Part shown: piece by piece, positions 1 to 8,926 of the stretch | How the letters are laid out: each line of letters begins with the position of its first letter | Numbering within the stretch: the stretch's first letter is position 1 | Made by a program: the position numbers and the translations under genes | Origin: JACCSI01 sp035575715 | GTDB taxonomy: Bacteria > Acidobacteriota > Vicinamibacteria > Vicinamibacterales > UBA2999 | Length of the DNA stretch: 64,000 nt | Reading direction: 5' to 3' | NCBI GenBank assembly: GCA_035575715.1 | Contig: DATLXN010000030.1 | Coordinates: 62,001 to 126,000, forward strand | Notes under the pieces: model-generated | The model's database searches: none | The model's input: the letters and a program-made list of their open reading frames with translations, nothing else | What the model was told of the DNA's origin: nothing

Positions 1-523
1 CCACCTGGTGGGGCGCGACGCCAAATTTTTGTTTGACCCCGTCGGCGTCGAACCACGCGCCTTCGTCGCGCGGGTTGTAGACGCGAATGCCATCGCCGAC
101 CAGTTGGAAGAAGTCTTTATCGCCAGTCACGATGGTTACTTGAAACCCCCGCGCCTCGGCGCGACGCGCAAAGGTCGCGATCACGTCGTCGGCTTCGAAA
201 CCTTCGGCGGTGTAAACCGGCACGCCAAGCGCCGCACACGCCTCATGCACCGACGCGATCTGCTCCTGAAGGTCGTCGGGCATCGCGCTGCGAGTCGCTT
301 TATAGTCCGCCGCGAGTTGCGACCGGAATGTCGCGCCACGCAGGTCGAACGCCGCCGCCACGTAGGCTGGCTGATGATCGGCGATCAACTTCCGCAGCAT
401 GGTGATGAAGCCGTAGACGGCGTTGGTCGAACGGCCGTCGGGACCGGTCAACCCGCGGATCGCGTGGTAGGCGCGATACATCTGGTTGCTGCCGTCGATC
501 AAGAAGAGACTGGGAGGAGACAT
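1..523 (-). CDS. polA: DNA polymerase I, 5' end (partial)
   Basis: The first 174 codons of a gene that runs off the left edge. The translation is a FEN-like 5'-3' exonuclease domain. It opens with an Asp in FLIDGSNQMYRAYHA (Asp10), followed by FDLRGATFRSQ, EADDVIATFARRA and IVTGDKDFFQLVG, the acidic clusters that bind metal in the N-terminal domain of PolA. In the family this domain removes RNA primers and flap DNA during Okazaki-fragment processing and repair. The start ATG at 521-523 is the first in frame and has no clear Shine-Dalgarno. It is divergent from the next gene with only 39 bp between. Because the rest is missing, a stand-alone 5'-3' exonuclease cannot be excluded, but PolA is more likely. 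Confidence 0.88.
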   Translation of the reverse strand, partial: MSPPSLFLIDGSNQMYRAYHAIRGLTGPDGRSTNAVYGFITMLRKLIADHQPAYVAAAFDLRGATFRSQLAADYKATRSAMPDDLQEQIASVHEACAALGVPVYTAEGFEADDVIATFARRAEARGFQVTIVTGDKDFFQLVGDGIRVYNPRDEGAWFDADGVKQKFGVAPHQV

Positions 524-546
524 GATGTCGGGTTCTCTTCTCGCCT

Positions 547-559
547 ATCATCACATGAT
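547..559. repeat. Small palindrome in the polA/563 divergent gap
   Basis: ATCAT-CAC-ATGAT, with 5-bp arms, in the 39-bp gap between polA and the rightward membrane-protein gene. It overlaps a TATCAT that could serve as the -10 box of the rightward gene (546-551, 11 nt before the ATG). Any regulatory role is inference. Confidence 0.35.
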
Positions 560-562
560 CTG

Positions 563-1285
563 ATGTTTCGCCCCATCCTCGTCCTGCTCGTGCTGGCCGC
601 GTTCGTCTCGGTATCGTGTCGTTCGGTGCTGTCCCGCAAATACGAATACGACGAGGACGTGTATCTGGCGCTTGACGGCAGCGCGACGGTTTACGTCAAC
701 GCGTCGGTCGCGGCTTTGGTCGCACTGCGTGGCGTCGAGATGAACGTGGATCCGCGGGCGCGGCTCGATCTCAGCAAAGTGCGGGCACTGTATCAGTCGC
801 CGAATACGCGCGTCGCCAGTGTGACCGGCTCGCGCCGCGAGAATCGGCGCTACGTTCACTTACGGATGGAAGTCGCAGATATCCGACGATTGAGCGAGCT
901 GTCGCCATTCGCGTGGTCGCGCTACGCGCTCGACCGCAAAGACGACGTGATGGCCTACCGGCAGGTGGTCGGCGCGTCAGCAGCGCGCGATATTGGCAAT
1001 GTCGGCTGGAACGGGGACGAGCTGGTCGCGTTCCGGCTGCACTTGCCCAGCCGCGTGCCGTTTCATAATTCGCCGACCGGCACCATCGAGCGCGGCAACA
1101 TCATCGTGTGGGAACAGTCACTGGCCGCGCGCTTGAAGGGCGAGCCGGTTTCCATCGAAGTCGACATGGAGACCGAATCGATCTTATTCCGCACGTTGAC
1201 GTTGTTTGCCGTGACGATCGCGCTCGCCGCGGCAACCTTTGGGTTGGCGATCTGGTGGGTGAGGCGAAGGGGACGGGAGATCTAG
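563..1285 (+). CDS. Hypothetical exported, C-terminally membrane-anchored protein
   Basis: 240 residues, family not recognised. A short hydrophobic N-terminus (about residues 4-18) ends at Cys19; the residues before it (SVS) make only a weak lipobox, so lipidation is uncertain. The body is charged and mixed alpha/beta. A hydrophobic helix at about 212-232 is followed by RRRGRE, a positive-inside anchor. The overall plan (N-terminal signal, soluble domain, C-terminal helix) resembles DUF3153/LppM-like proteins, but this is a guess. The open frame extends upstream to base 8, but that part is antisense to polA; the hydrophobic N-terminus places the real start at ATG 563. It converges on the BON-domain gene 8 bp downstream. 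Confidence 0.72.
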   Translation: MFRPILVLLVLAAFVSVSCRSVLSRKYEYDEDVYLALDGSATVYVNASVAALVALRGVEMNVDPRARLDLSKVRALYQSPNTRVASVTGSRRENRRYVHLRMEVADIRRLSELSPFAWSRYALDRKDDVMAYRQVVGASAARDIGNVGWNGDELVAFRLHLPSRVPFHNSPTGTIERGNIIVWEQSLAARLKGEPVSIEVDMETESILFRTLTLFAVTIALAAATFGLAIWWVRRRGREI

Positions 1286-1292
1286 AAAGATC

Positions 1293-1844
1293 TCAAGATC
1301 CAATTTTCTCCATCTCCGCCTGCACCTCGGCGTCGGTTTTCAAGTCGTTCTTGACCTCGAACGAACCAAAGCCCGCTGCGAGCGAACGCGCCAGCATTTT
1401 CTCCACATTGCTCTGGACCACGCCGGCCAACGTCACATGGCCGCGATTGACGACGATGTGGATCGGCGGATTGGCCATGGCCGCGTAGTTCCAGAACGAC
1501 GAATTGCTGTAGATCGCACGCGCAATGCGGTAGCGCAGTTCATCGTCGAACTGTGAGACCGGCAGCACTTCGATGGTGTTGTCGACGGCAGTGACGCCCG
1601 CCACACTACGCACGCGGCGCTCGATGTCGTCCTTCTTGAACGGCATCGTCACCGACCCGCTCAGGACGACGCGGCCCTGCGTGATCGAGGCGTCGATATT
1701 GTCAAAGATGGTGAACTGCGTGTAGCGGTTCACTTGGGTGGAAATGTCGCGGAAGATCTGCAAATCCTTCCGCTCCTGCGCGGAAGCGGCCGACGCTCCG
1801 AGCAGCACGAGCGCCAACAGCAGGGCCGCTGCATTCTTCAGCAT
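1293..1844 (-). CDS. BON-domain periplasmic protein
   Basis: 183 residues with a clear signal peptide (MLKNAAALLLALVLLGASA, cleavage near ASAQE). Two BON domains follow: about 30-100, with ITQGRVVLSGSVTMPFKKDDIERRVRSV containing the conserved glycine, and about 105-175, with NRGHVTLAGVVQSNVEKMLA. BON domains, as in OsmY, are thought to bind phospholipid or stabilise the envelope, so the protein probably acts in the periplasm. The start ATG at 1842-1844 is preceded by AAGGAG at good spacing and gives the signal peptide. A longer frame to 1934 reads through a low-complexity repeat and is rejected. It stands alone between convergent and divergent neighbours. Confidence 0.85.
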   Translation of the reverse strand: MLKNAAALLLALVLLGASAASAQERKDLQIFRDISTQVNRYTQFTIFDNIDASITQGRVVLSGSVTMPFKKDDIERRVRSVAGVTAVDNTIEVLPVSQFDDELRYRIARAIYSNSSFWNYAAMANPPIHIVVNRGHVTLAGVVQSNVEKMLARSLAAGFGSFEVKNDLKTDAEVQAEMEKIGS

Positions 1845-1888
1845 GAGAGACTCCTTGTGAGGAAAGACGAACGACGAAAAACGACCGC

Positions 1889-1910
1889 CGACGACTGACG
1901 ACTGACGACC
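1889..1910. repeat. CGACTGA-type short tandem repeat
   Basis: Intergenic run built from CGAC, CGACTGA and CGACGAC phrases upstream of the BON gene. The same vocabulary closes the larger tandem array at 24311-24404, so the two look like one dispersed repeat family. Confidence 0.55.
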
Positions 1911-2082
1911 GTTCTTTTGCCACCCCCGTGCCAACGTGGTAGGCGCGGATACCAGTCATTAGGGCCTGAAGTTCAGCTAGATGGCCTCTAAGTCGGACAG
2001 AGTAGCGGCAATAGCTTGACGTAGCAGAGGTTGCCACGTATCGTCGCGGTTACCGAGATCCCTTTCCAGTTGTAAGACGGCG

Positions 2083-2100
2083 GTCCGCCCATCGGCGGAC
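2083..2100 (+). other. Leader hairpin before the TonB-dependent receptor
   Basis: GTCCGCC-CATC-GGCGGAC forms a 7-bp stem with a tetraloop ending 16 bases before the receptor ATG. The Shine-Dalgarno AGAAGGAG follows it directly. It could stabilise the leader or modulate initiation; no known riboswitch is recognised. The rest of 1911-2116 shows nothing I can name. Confidence 0.4.
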
Positions 2101-2116
2101 TTCAGAAGGAGCCCAC

Positions 2117-4939
2117 ATGCGCGTCGTGTTGTACCGAATTGGTTTAGCGATGCTGGTCGGCGCCATGCTCTTCTCGAGCAGCGCGTCGGCCCAGCAAACC
2201 GGCACTCTTCTTGGGGTCGTCCGCGACGCTCAGGGCGGCGTGCTCCCTGGTGTGACGGTCACGGCCGTCAGTCCAGCGCTGATCGGTCCCCGAGTGGTCG
2301 CCACAGGTACCGCCGGAAATTATCAGCTCGCGAATCTGCCTCCTGGCATCTATACCGTGAGTTACGAGCTGACCGGTTTTTCTCCGTTGAAGCGGGAAAA
2401 CGCGGTCGTCCAGGTCGCACAGACGCTGCGGCTCGACGTTGAGCTCTCCGTCGGGACCCTGCAGGAAAGCGTCACGGTGAGCGGCGAATCACCCGTGGTC
2501 GATGTCAGTTCCACGGTGACTCAGACCAACATCAGCAAGGACCTCTACGATGCCATCCCGACAGGCCGTAATCCCTGGGTCATGGCGGGGTTGGTGCCCG
2601 GCGTCGTCACGGGACGGCTCGACGTCGGCGGCACCGAGGGCATGCAGCAGTACAACCTCGAAGCGTTCGGATCGGCCGATAGTCAGAAGTCGTTCTCCAT
2701 CGATGGTCTGAAGACCAACTGGGGCGGCGGCAGCGGCGGCGCCACGATGCAGTACTACGGGTTCGAGATGTACGACGAATACAACATGCAGACGGCATCC
2801 GGCACCGCTGAAAGCGATGTCAGCGGCGTCTATATGAACATGGTCACCAAATCCGGCGGCAACCGCGTCACCAGCGACCACAACGTCTACTTCATGAACG
2901 ATGCCCTCCAGACCACCAACATCGACGAAGATCTGCGGCTCAGGCTCCGACTGCGTCCGGACCAGCAATCAGGTGCGGCGGGCAATCCGATCAAGATTTC
3001 ATACGACTGGAGCTCGACGCTCGGCGGCCCGATCAAGCGCGACAAGGCGTGGTTCTTCGGCGCCGTCCGGTGGTGGAGACTCGACCAGTTTCAAATCGGT
3101 GCCTTCAACCCCGACGGCAGTCAGGGCATCGACGACAACCGCATTCGCAACTTCATGGGCAAGGGCACGTATCAGCTGAGCCAGCAGACCCGCGCGTCGT
3201 TCATGTTCAACCGTAACCTGAAGGATCGCTTCCATCGCCGCGAAGTGGATTTCAGCGAAGACAAAGCCACCGTGCTGCAGGACCAGCCCGCGCAGAACTA
3301 TGTTGCGCAGGCCAGTTCGGTGTGGGGGCGATCGACGGTCGTCGACGCGCGCTTCGGCCGCATGTGGGGTGAGTTTCCCCTTCGCTATCAGAAGGAGGTC
3401 ACGCCGTCCGACATCGCGATTCGTGACATCGTCCGTAACACTCAGATCAACGCCGCGACCACACAGTCGTTGAACCCGAATCACCGCTACCAGGCCAACG
3501 CGAACGCTGGTCACTTCAAGGAAAACCTCGGTCCCGGGACGCACGATTTCAAGGCCGGCGTGCAACTGTCGTGGGAGCGAATGGGGTACGACCGCATCCG
3601 CAATGGCGACCACTATCTGGAGCTCAGTGACGGCGTACCCTCCGGCGCACAGATTGCCAACACGCCGGTGAATTCGGACCACCGGGTGGAAACCTGGGGT
3701 GCGTTCCTGCAAGACCGGTGGGTCGCTGGCCGGGCGACCATTAACTACGGCGTTCGATTCGACGGGGTGAAATCTTATCTGCCAGCGCAGTCCAGCCCCG
3801 CCGGAACCTTCGTCGGCGAGCGTTCCTTCCCCGAGAAGGATGTGTTCAACTACAACTTCAACGCCGCGCCGCGACTGGGGTTCTCTTACGATCTATTCGG
3901 CAACGGCCGGACTGCGCTGAAGGCCTACTACGGCCGCTTCTACAATCAGTTCGGTTCCGAGCTCGCCGAGACCCTGAACCTCAACGGCCTCCAGAGCATC
4001 CGCGTCACGTGGACCGATCGCAACAACAATCTCCGGCTCGATCCGGGTGAATTCGTTGCACCGAACTTTGCGGGGGTGATCCCGCGTATAGATGACGCGT
4101 CGACGCGGCCCTACAGCGACGAAATGAATATTGGCCTCGATCATCAACTCTTCCCCAACTTCGCTGCCTCGGTCAGCTATCACCGTCGGCAGCACCGCAA
4201 CGGCCTGGGCCTGGTGGACCTGGCCCGACCGAGTTCCGCATACACCCCCGTTCAGCGCACCTACCTGGATCCCGCAACCGGGACGCAGACGCCGATCACC
4301 GTCTTCAACCTGGACCCGGCACTGGCGACAGTGCGCGATCGGGTTATTACCAACATCGACGTGCTGGAAAGCGACTACGACGGAGTCCAGTTCAGCGTCA
4401 ACAAGCGGATGTCGAACAGGTGGCAACTGCTTGCCGGACTGACACTCCAAACACATCAGGGCTTCGCGCACAGCGGGACGTACACCAACCCTGGCAACAC
4501 CACGGATTTCAACGACCCGACCTACCGCTTGAACAAAGACAACGGATCTGTCTTTATCGAGCTGCCGTGGTCGTTCAACGTGTCGGGCAGCTACCTGATG
4601 GCTTACGGGATTCAGGTCTCCGGCAAGTACACCGCGCGCGCCGGCGATCCGCTCATACGAACATTCCAGGCCAGCGGACTCACGCAGGGCACGCAAACGG
4701 TGTCGGTCCAGCAACGCGGCGAAGATCGCACCGAGACCGTCAGCAAGTTCCTGGATATGCGGCTGTCCAAGCGCTTTGCCGTTGGCAGCTCACGCTTCGA
4801 AGGCACGGTTGACGTATTCAATCTGATGAATGCGAACCATGTGTTGGACCAAACGACGGCCGTCGGGACGACCTTTGGCCGCCCGTCGCGTGTCTTGGCG
4901 CCCCGCATTGTGCGGTTTGGCGTAACGACGCGGTTCTAG
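2117..4939 (+). CDS. TonB-dependent receptor with carboxypeptidase-regulatory domain (Oar-like)
   Basis: 940 residues. A signal peptide (about 1-26, ending SASAQQ) is followed by a CarboxypepD_reg-like beta-sandwich (about 29-110: GTLLGVVRDAQGGVLPGVTVTA, then LPPGIYTVSYELTGF). Next come a plug domain (about 120-230) and a long barrel rich in alternating aromatics, ending RFGVTTRF with the terminal Phe expected for BAM recognition. In the family these outer-membrane proteins import or bind large substrates using TonB/ExbB energy. This size and layout are typical of the many Oar-like receptors of Acidobacteriota. The substrate is not readable. AGAAGGAG lies just upstream of ATG 2117. A TonB candidate is encoded at 12561-13661. 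Confidence 0.92.
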   Translation: MRVVLYRIGLAMLVGAMLFSSSASAQQTGTLLGVVRDAQGGVLPGVTVTAVSPALIGPRVVATGTAGNYQLANLPPGIYTVSYELTGFSPLKRENAVVQVAQTLRLDVELSVGTLQESVTVSGESPVVDVSSTVTQTNISKDLYDAIPTGRNPWVMAGLVPGVVTGRLDVGGTEGMQQYNLEAFGSADSQKSFSIDGLKTNWGGGSGGATMQYYGFEMYDEYNMQTASGTAESDVSGVYMNMVTKSGGNRVTSDHNVYFMNDALQTTNIDEDLRLRLRLRPDQQSGAAGNPIKISYDWSSTLGGPIKRDKAWFFGAVRWWRLDQFQIGAFNPDGSQGIDDNRIRNFMGKGTYQLSQQTRASFMFNRNLKDRFHRREVDFSEDKATVLQDQPAQNYVAQASSVWGRSTVVDARFGRMWGEFPLRYQKEVTPSDIAIRDIVRNTQINAATTQSLNPNHRYQANANAGHFKENLGPGTHDFKAGVQLSWERMGYDRIRNGDHYLELSDGVPSGAQIANTPVNSDHRVETWGAFLQDRWVAGRATINYGVRFDGVKSYLPAQSSPAGTFVGERSFPEKDVFNYNFNAAPRLGFSYDLFGNGRTALKAYYGRFYNQFGSELAETLNLNGLQSIRVTWTDRNNNLRLDPGEFVAPNFAGVIPRIDDASTRPYSDEMNIGLDHQLFPNFAASVSYHRRQHRNGLGLVDLARPSSAYTPVQRTYLDPATGTQTPITVFNLDPALATVRDRVITNIDVLESDYDGVQFSVNKRMSNRWQLLAGLTLQTHQGFAHSGTYTNPGNTTDFNDPTYRLNKDNGSVFIELPWSFNVSGSYLMAYGIQVSGKYTARAGDPLIRTFQASGLTQGTQTVSVQQRGEDRTETVSKFLDMRLSKRFAVGSSRFEGTVDVFNLMNANHVLDQTTAVGTTFGRPSRVLAPRIVRFGVTTRF

Positions 4940-4993
4940 GCGGGGATCAGGCCCCAGGGATCGGGCCCAGTTCCAGCGCACTTTGATCTGAAC

Positions 4994-5023
4994 GCGGGCT
5001 AGGAGACAATTTTCCTGGCCCGT
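4994..5023 (+). other. Strong stem-loop between receptor and cytochrome gene
   Basis: GCGGGCTAGGA (4994-5004) pairs with TCCTGGCCCGT (5013-5023) around an 8-nt loop, with G-U wobbles but a long GC-rich stem. A smaller stem (GGCCC/GGGCC, 4950-4967) lies just before it. No U-tract follows, so this is a weak or factor-assisted terminator for the receptor, or a leader element of the gene starting at 5050. Confidence 0.45.
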
Positions 5024-5049
5024 GTTCGGCGTCTCCGAATCGAAAGTCC

Positions 5050-7515
5050 ATGCCGCGAATTGTTTTTGCACTTGCCTTCGCCGCTGTGTTCGCAACAGCG
5101 GTTGCCACCGTTGCGACACAGCAGCAGCCGGCGCCATCCGTGTTGCGCCCGGCCGTCGCGCCGCTGACCACGTTCGGTCCCGCGGCGCAGACCGCCCTGG
5201 TCAAGCAGTACTGCGTCGGGTGTCATAGCGATCGCGGAAAAGCGGGTGGCCTTTCGCTTGCGGCGTATGACACGGCGACCGCGGCCAGCGCCGAGCACGT
5301 CGCGACCACCGAAAAAATGATTCGTAAGCTGCGGGCGGGGATGATGCCGCCCGCCGGCGCCCGTCGCCCCGAAGGACGCCAGCTGTTGTCGTTAGCCGAG
5401 GCGCTCGAAACCCGGATCGATCGCGCGGCGGCGCTGAGTCCAAACCCGGGGGCGCGCCCGTTTCAGCGATTGAACCGCGCCGAATACGCGCGCGCGGTCA
5501 AAGAGATCCTTGGCGTTGACGTCGATGTCACGGGCTTACTGCCAGCCGACACGATTAGCCACGGTTTCGACAACGTCGCCGATTCACAGAGCTTCTCTGC
5601 AACTTTGATGGAGAGCTATTTACGCGCGGCCGGCAAAGTCGTCGCGCTCGCGGTCGGTGATCCCAAGGCCGCTGACACCGAAACGAACTACCGCGTGCCA
5701 AAGACGGCATCGCAGTGGGGTCGCGCCGACGGCGCGCCACTTGGCACGCGCGGCGGCCTGTCCGTCATGCACACCTTCCCGGCTGACGGCGATTACCTGT
5801 TCCGCGTGGAGCTCCACAGCAACGCCTGCGGCGTGTTGTTTGGCGGCCCGACCGAGGGCGAGCAGATTGAAGTCTCGGTTGACGGCGCGCGGGTTCAGGT
5901 CCTGAACATCAACCCGCGCATGACCGAAGAAGCGACCGGTCTCTCGCTCCTGACTGCGCCGGTACAGCTGCGCGCCGGGCCACACCGTGTCAGCGCGGCG
6001 TTCGTGCAGCGGTTCGAGGGTCCGGTGAACGATTTAATCGCACCGATTGACCATTCGCTGGCCGACACGCAGATTGGCGTCGCGCTCGGAATTACGACTC
6101 TGCCGCACGTCAAAGATCTCACGATCCTTGGCCCTCGGCGCGTCACCGGCTTATCGGCGACCGACAGCCGTCGTCGCATCTTCACCTGCCGGCCGACCGG
6201 TAGTGGTGACGAGAGCATCTGTGCGACGTCGATCGTCAAGCGCATCGCCTCGCAGGCGTTCCGGGCGCCGGTCAAGGAGCGCGATCTGGCCCGGCTGATG
6301 CGCTTCTATTCCGAGAGTCGCGCCGAAGGCAACTTCGAGTACGCGATCGCGGCTGCGCTCGAGGCGATCCTGGCGAGTCCGCAATTCCTCTTTCGACTGG
6401 AGTCTGCGCCGGCCACCGCCAGACCGGGGCAGTCCTACCGTCTTACGGACCTCGAACTCGCGTCTCGCCTGTCATTCTTTATTTGGGGGAGCGGTCCTGA
6501 CGAGGCGCTGTTGAAGGTCGCCGCGCAGGGCGGATTGTCGTTGCCCGGCGGACTCGAGAAGCAGGTGCGGCGGATGCTGGCCGACCGGCGCTCGGAATCG
6601 TTGTCGACGCGCTTCGCCTCGCAGTGGCTACGGCTGAACGATGTCGACCAGATGCTGCCCGACGCGATCCTGTATCCCTATTTCGATCGCCGGCTGGGCG
6701 ACGCCTTCAAGCGCGAAACCGAACTGTTCTTCGATAGTTTGATCCGCGACGATCGCAGCCTGCTCGACCTGCTGACCGCCGACTATACCTTCGCCAACGA
6801 TCGCATCGCGGCGCACTACGGCATTGCCAACGTCACCGGCAGCGAGTTCCGCCGCGTCAAGACGCCGCCTGAGCGCCGCGGCATTCTCGGTCACGGCAGC
6901 ATGCTGGTACTGACGTCGGTTGCCGATCGCACGTCGCCGGTGATGCGCGGCAAATGGGTGATGGAAGTGCTGCTCGGGTCGCCGCCGCCACCACCGCCGC
7001 CCAACGTGCCTGCCCTCGAAGACACCAAGGCCGACATTGCCGGCAAGGTGTTGACGGTGCGTGGCCGCATGGAAGAGCACCGCAAAAATCCGGCCTGCAC
7101 GTCCTGTCATCGCGTGATCGATCCGCTTGGGCTGGCGCTCGAAAATTTTGACGTCACCGGCAAGTGGCGGATTAAAGACGCCAGCCTGCCGATCGATCCC
7201 AGCGGCGAGTTGTATGACGGTACCAAGATGGACGGCCCGGCAGGTCTGCGCGCCGCGCTGCTCAAGCACCAGGACGCTGTCGTCCTCAGTTTCACCGAAA
7301 GTTTGATGACCTACGCGCTGGGCCGGCGCGTCGAAGCCTTCGACATGCCAACCATCCGCCGCATCGTGCGCGACGCAAGCCGCAGTGGCAATCGCATGTC
7401 GGCGTTCGTGCTGGGCGTCGCCAAGAGTCCGGCGTTTTCAATGAGTCGAGCGGGCGCGGCGCTCACCACCGCCTCGCACCAGCCGACCGCCGGCACTACA
7501 TCGGGGACCCGATAA
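5050..7515 (+). CDS. Secreted c-type cytochrome/DUF1592 family protein
   Basis: 821 residues. After a signal peptide (about 1-23) comes a haem c motif C55-V-G-C58-H59 (PSCyt1-like). DUF1587-like sequence follows (about 130-200, starting FQRLNRAEYARAVKEILG). The later part carries a DUF1592/DUF1588/DUF1585-type arrangement, with a second CxxCH at Cys683-His687 (PACTSCHRVIDPLG) and the terminal segment LMTYALGRRVEAFD. This is the domain order of the large PSD-type proteins described from Planctomycetes and Acidobacteria. Their biochemical role is not established; a periplasmic redox or polymer-related function is usually assumed. It overlaps the next gene by one base (TAATG), so the pair is translationally coupled. 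ATG 5050 has no obvious Shine-Dalgarno. Confidence 0.88.
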   Translation: MPRIVFALAFAAVFATAVATVATQQQPAPSVLRPAVAPLTTFGPAAQTALVKQYCVGCHSDRGKAGGLSLAAYDTATAASAEHVATTEKMIRKLRAGMMPPAGARRPEGRQLLSLAEALETRIDRAAALSPNPGARPFQRLNRAEYARAVKEILGVDVDVTGLLPADTISHGFDNVADSQSFSATLMESYLRAAGKVVALAVGDPKAADTETNYRVPKTASQWGRADGAPLGTRGGLSVMHTFPADGDYLFRVELHSNACGVLFGGPTEGEQIEVSVDGARVQVLNINPRMTEEATGLSLLTAPVQLRAGPHRVSAAFVQRFEGPVNDLIAPIDHSLADTQIGVALGITTLPHVKDLTILGPRRVTGLSATDSRRRIFTCRPTGSGDESICATSIVKRIASQAFRAPVKERDLARLMRFYSESRAEGNFEYAIAAALEAILASPQFLFRLESAPATARPGQSYRLTDLELASRLSFFIWGSGPDEALLKVAAQGGLSLPGGLEKQVRRMLADRRSESLSTRFASQWLRLNDVDQMLPDAILYPYFDRRLGDAFKRETELFFDSLIRDDRSLLDLLTADYTFANDRIAAHYGIANVTGSEFRRVKTPPERRGILGHGSMLVLTSVADRTSPVMRGKWVMEVLLGSPPPPPPPNVPALEDTKADIAGKVLTVRGRMEEHRKNPACTSCHRVIDPLGLALENFDVTGKWRIKDASLPIDPSGELYDGTKMDGPAGLRAALLKHQDAVVLSFTESLMTYALGRRVEAFDMPTIRRIVRDASRSGNRMSAFVLGVAKSPAFSMSRAGAALTTASHQPTAGTTSGTR

Positions 7516-8924
7516 TGAATTACCTCACCAAGGCACATCTCCCGCGGCGAGCCGTGCTCAAAGGCCTGGGCGTGACCGTCGCGCTGCCGTTCCTCGACGC
7601 CATGAGCCCCGCGCTCACCGCATCGTCTCGACTCCTCCCACGTAAGACGCGGCTCGTGGCAATGGAAATGGTGCACGGGGCGGCCGGTAGTACCGCGTTC
7701 GGCGCGCAGAAGAACCTATGGTCCCCAGCGCTCACAGGTTCGGCCTTCGACGTGGGCCCGACCAGCATGGCGGCGCTCGAACCCTACCGCGATTACCTGA
7801 CCATCATCAGCAACACCGACGTGCGTAATGCAGAAGCGTTCACACCGCCCGAGATCGGCGGCGATCACTTCCGTTCAGCGGCGGTCTTTTTGACCCAGTC
7901 GCATCCGCATCAGACGCAAGGCTCAGATCTCAATGCCGGGATCTCGCTCGACCAGATTTACGCGCAGAAAGTGGGCGGTGACACGCCGATTCCGTCGCTG
8001 CAGTTGTGCATCGAGAATGTCGACCAGGCCGGTGGCTGTTTTTACGGTTACTCCTGCGCTTACACCGATTCGATCAGCTGGTCATCGCCGAGTCAGCCGC
8101 TGCCGATGGTGCGCGATCCGCGACTGGTCTTCGATCAGCTGTTTGGTGTCGGCGCAACGGCCGAGGCCCGCGCGTTGCGGCGCCGGCGCGATCGCAGCAT
8201 TCTCGATTGGGTCACCGAATCGGTACACAGCCTCAAGGGCACTCTCGGTGCTGCCGATCAAACGCGCCTGACCGGGTATCTGGACGATGTCCGCGAGATC
8301 GAGCGTCGGATTCAGAAAGTGGAAGCATCGAACGCGAGCGGCGACCCGCGCGAGTTACCCGGCGCGCCGGCCGGCGTGCCGGACTCTTACGAAGAGCACG
8401 TCAAGCTGATGTTTGATTTGCAGGTGCTCGCCTTCGCCTCCGATTTGACGCGCGTCGTCGCCTTCAAACTCAGTCGCGACGTGTCGAATCGCGTCTATAA
8501 GGCCGCCGGCGTGAATACCGGATTCCACATCGCCTCGCATCACCAGGACCGTGATGATCGAATTCTGGAGTTCGCCAAGATCAACAAGTACCACGTCGGC
8601 TTAATGCCGTACTTCCTGGAGAAGTTGAAGGGCACGCAAGACGGCGAGAGCAATCTGCTCGATCAATCACTGCTGATTTACGGCTCGCCGATGGGCAATC
8701 CCAACGTTCACAACCACAAGCGTTGCCCGCTGTTCATGGCCGGTCATGCGAGCGGTGCATTGAAGGGACAGTTGCACGTGAAAGCGGCCGATGGCACGCC
8801 GATGGCCAACGCGATGCTCGCATCGCTGCAGGCGCTCGGGCTCGAAACCGAGACTTTCGGTGACAGCACCGGAGTCATGGACCTCAATCCCGCGGCGTCG
8901 ACCATCGCCGCGGCGAGTCGATAA
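7515..8924 (+). CDS. DUF1552 family protein, Tat-type signal
   Basis: 469 residues. The N-terminus LPRRAVLKGLGVTVALPFLDAM is a twin-arginine-like signal (RR followed by a hydrophobic stretch), so export of a folded protein is likely. The body fits DUF1552 (PSD1-partner proteins), including the HDR-like segment YGSPMGNPNVHNHKRCP near residue 400 and metal-binding-looking His clusters. Its function is unknown in the family. DUF1552 genes are regularly found directly after DUF1592-type cytochrome genes, and here the start overlaps the stop of that gene by one base. The ankyrin-repeat gene follows after 2 bp, making a three-gene unit. Confidence 0.87.
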   Translation: MNYLTKAHLPRRAVLKGLGVTVALPFLDAMSPALTASSRLLPRKTRLVAMEMVHGAAGSTAFGAQKNLWSPALTGSAFDVGPTSMAALEPYRDYLTIISNTDVRNAEAFTPPEIGGDHFRSAAVFLTQSHPHQTQGSDLNAGISLDQIYAQKVGGDTPIPSLQLCIENVDQAGGCFYGYSCAYTDSISWSSPSQPLPMVRDPRLVFDQLFGVGATAEARALRRRRDRSILDWVTESVHSLKGTLGAADQTRLTGYLDDVREIERRIQKVEASNASGDPRELPGAPAGVPDSYEEHVKLMFDLQVLAFASDLTRVVAFKLSRDVSNRVYKAAGVNTGFHIASHHQDRDDRILEFAKINKYHVGLMPYFLEKLKGTQDGESNLLDQSLLIYGSPMGNPNVHNHKRCPLFMAGHASGALKGQLHVKAADGTPMANAMLASLQALGLETETFGDSTGVMDLNPAASTIAAASR

Positions 8925-8926
8925 CG

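Noticed and set aside
8..562. Rightward extension of the 563 gene into a 425-residue protein
   Set aside because: This stretch is antisense to a clear PolA exonuclease domain, and the signal-like N-terminus begins at 563.
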